64,000 nt of DNA from positions 8,330,001 to 8,394,000 of the forward strand of contig NC_080727.1 in the NCBI RefSeq assembly GCF_019097595.1, written 5' to 3'. Positions 63,295-64,000 of this stretch are shown piece by piece. The translations under genes were made by a program, and so were the position numbers. The notes beneath the pieces are model-generated. The model was not told the origin of the DNA. It did not search any database and saw nothing but the letters and a program-made list of their open reading frames with translations. This DNA comes from Hemibagrus wyckioides. Its lineage: Eukaryota; Chordata; Actinopteri; Siluriformes; Bagridae. Positions within the stretch are counted from its first letter, which is position 1. Each line of letters begins with the position of its first letter.

Positions 63295-64000
63295 CTGGAA
63301 AAAAACAAAAAAAAGCATCACAACATGATACGCCGAACTCCCCCTGTACAATTCATTCATAACAGCAGTACAAAAACAAACTACTATGTTCTGCTTTCGC
63401 TATCCATCAGTGAAAGTTGTGATCATGCAGATTATGGCTGGAATTAACAAAAACATTCTTCAACGTGAAGGAATGAGGAAATGAAGATATTTTTATGACA
63501 ATTAGAAAGTTTCCTTTGCGTTGTCATTACTGTATTACTGTATTTACAGATGTCAAGTGAGCTTTGCAAGTCCTTCTTGAGCAAACAGTCACATCTGGAG
63601 ATTTTGATGAATTATTTCAGACGCCAGCTATCTTTGCTCGTAAGGTCAAGTCGCATTATGTATTCAAAGACTGACATCAACTCGCAACCAAAGAGGTTTT
63701 TACAGGGTGTGGTTTTTCTTTGGTGACACCAAAACCAGGATGAAAATCACACAGTGTAAAGCTGGCTTTATTGCTGATAATAACAGATTTTCCTATAGGT
63801 CTTGGTTTAGACTGCAGTATTTTCAGTTCAGCTTCATTGCAGTATTTAAACAAGGTTTTTGTGGGATTATTTCATTTAGTGTGGCATGAAGACAAACCCA
63901 TACTTAGAATGCTGAAAAGAATTTGGCTAAATCCCAAACACCTCCCTAAAACCAGGTCAATGCCTGATATGAAGCCTGGCATTAGTATGTATGACTACAC
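63295..64000. other. nars1: nars1 first intron, no exon seen
   Basis: No phase-1 exon with an ATG and GT donor is evident on the minus strand, and no CpG-rich promoter is seen, so the first exon is probably beyond 64,000. Confidence 0.5.

Overview
This is a window of vertebrate, almost certainly teleost, nuclear DNA. It is AT-rich and gene-poor, and full of microsatellites, tRNA-derived SINEs and several families of decayed Tc1/mariner transposons. Its two recognisable genes are split into short exons with canonical GT/AG junctions. The repeat mix suggests an otophysan fish such as a catfish; that placement is inference, and no species can be read from the sequence.

Layout. Positions 1-38,798 contain no exon I can recognise. 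This stretch holds dispersed repeats, a fold-back element (1,064-1,516), a nearly complete but frameshifted Tc1-like transposon (11,660-12,866) beside a compound microsatellite, a 2.8-kb minisatellite of about 156 copies of an 18-bp unit (17,163-19,977), a second and third Tc1-like remnant (21,445-22,450 and 24,264-25,272), SINEs, and a G/T-rich tandem repeat near 30.2-30.6 kb.

Positions 38,799-44,819 (+ strand) carry a complete six-exon aqp3 gene for a 295-residue aquaglyceroporin. It has both NPA boxes and the expected pore-selectivity residues. Its introns hold SINEs, a perfect 38-bp inverted repeat around a (TA)n core, and two non-autonomous DNA transposons.

Positions 44,820-51,360 are intergenic, with a SINE, a Tc1 scrap, an internally deleted Tc1-like copy and microsatellites. 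Positions 51,574-63,294 (- strand) carry nars1, cytoplasmic asparaginyl-tRNA synthetase. Fourteen coding exons give 544 codons ending at a stop. Only the few first residues, the start codon and the promoter lie beyond the window or are unrecognised. Its introns hold a Sleeping Beauty-type deletion derivative, a Tc1 fold-back, a truncated Tc1 copy and SINEs.

aqp3 and nars1 are convergent neighbours, but nothing links their functions. AQP3 moves water and glycerol across plasma membranes; NARS1 charges tRNA-Asn in the cytosol. I found no undescribed multi-gene system. The most unusual items are the 18-bp minisatellite with its higher-order structure and stop-poor frames on both strands, the intronic palindromes, and the simple-repeat tracts that form several nars1 splice acceptors.
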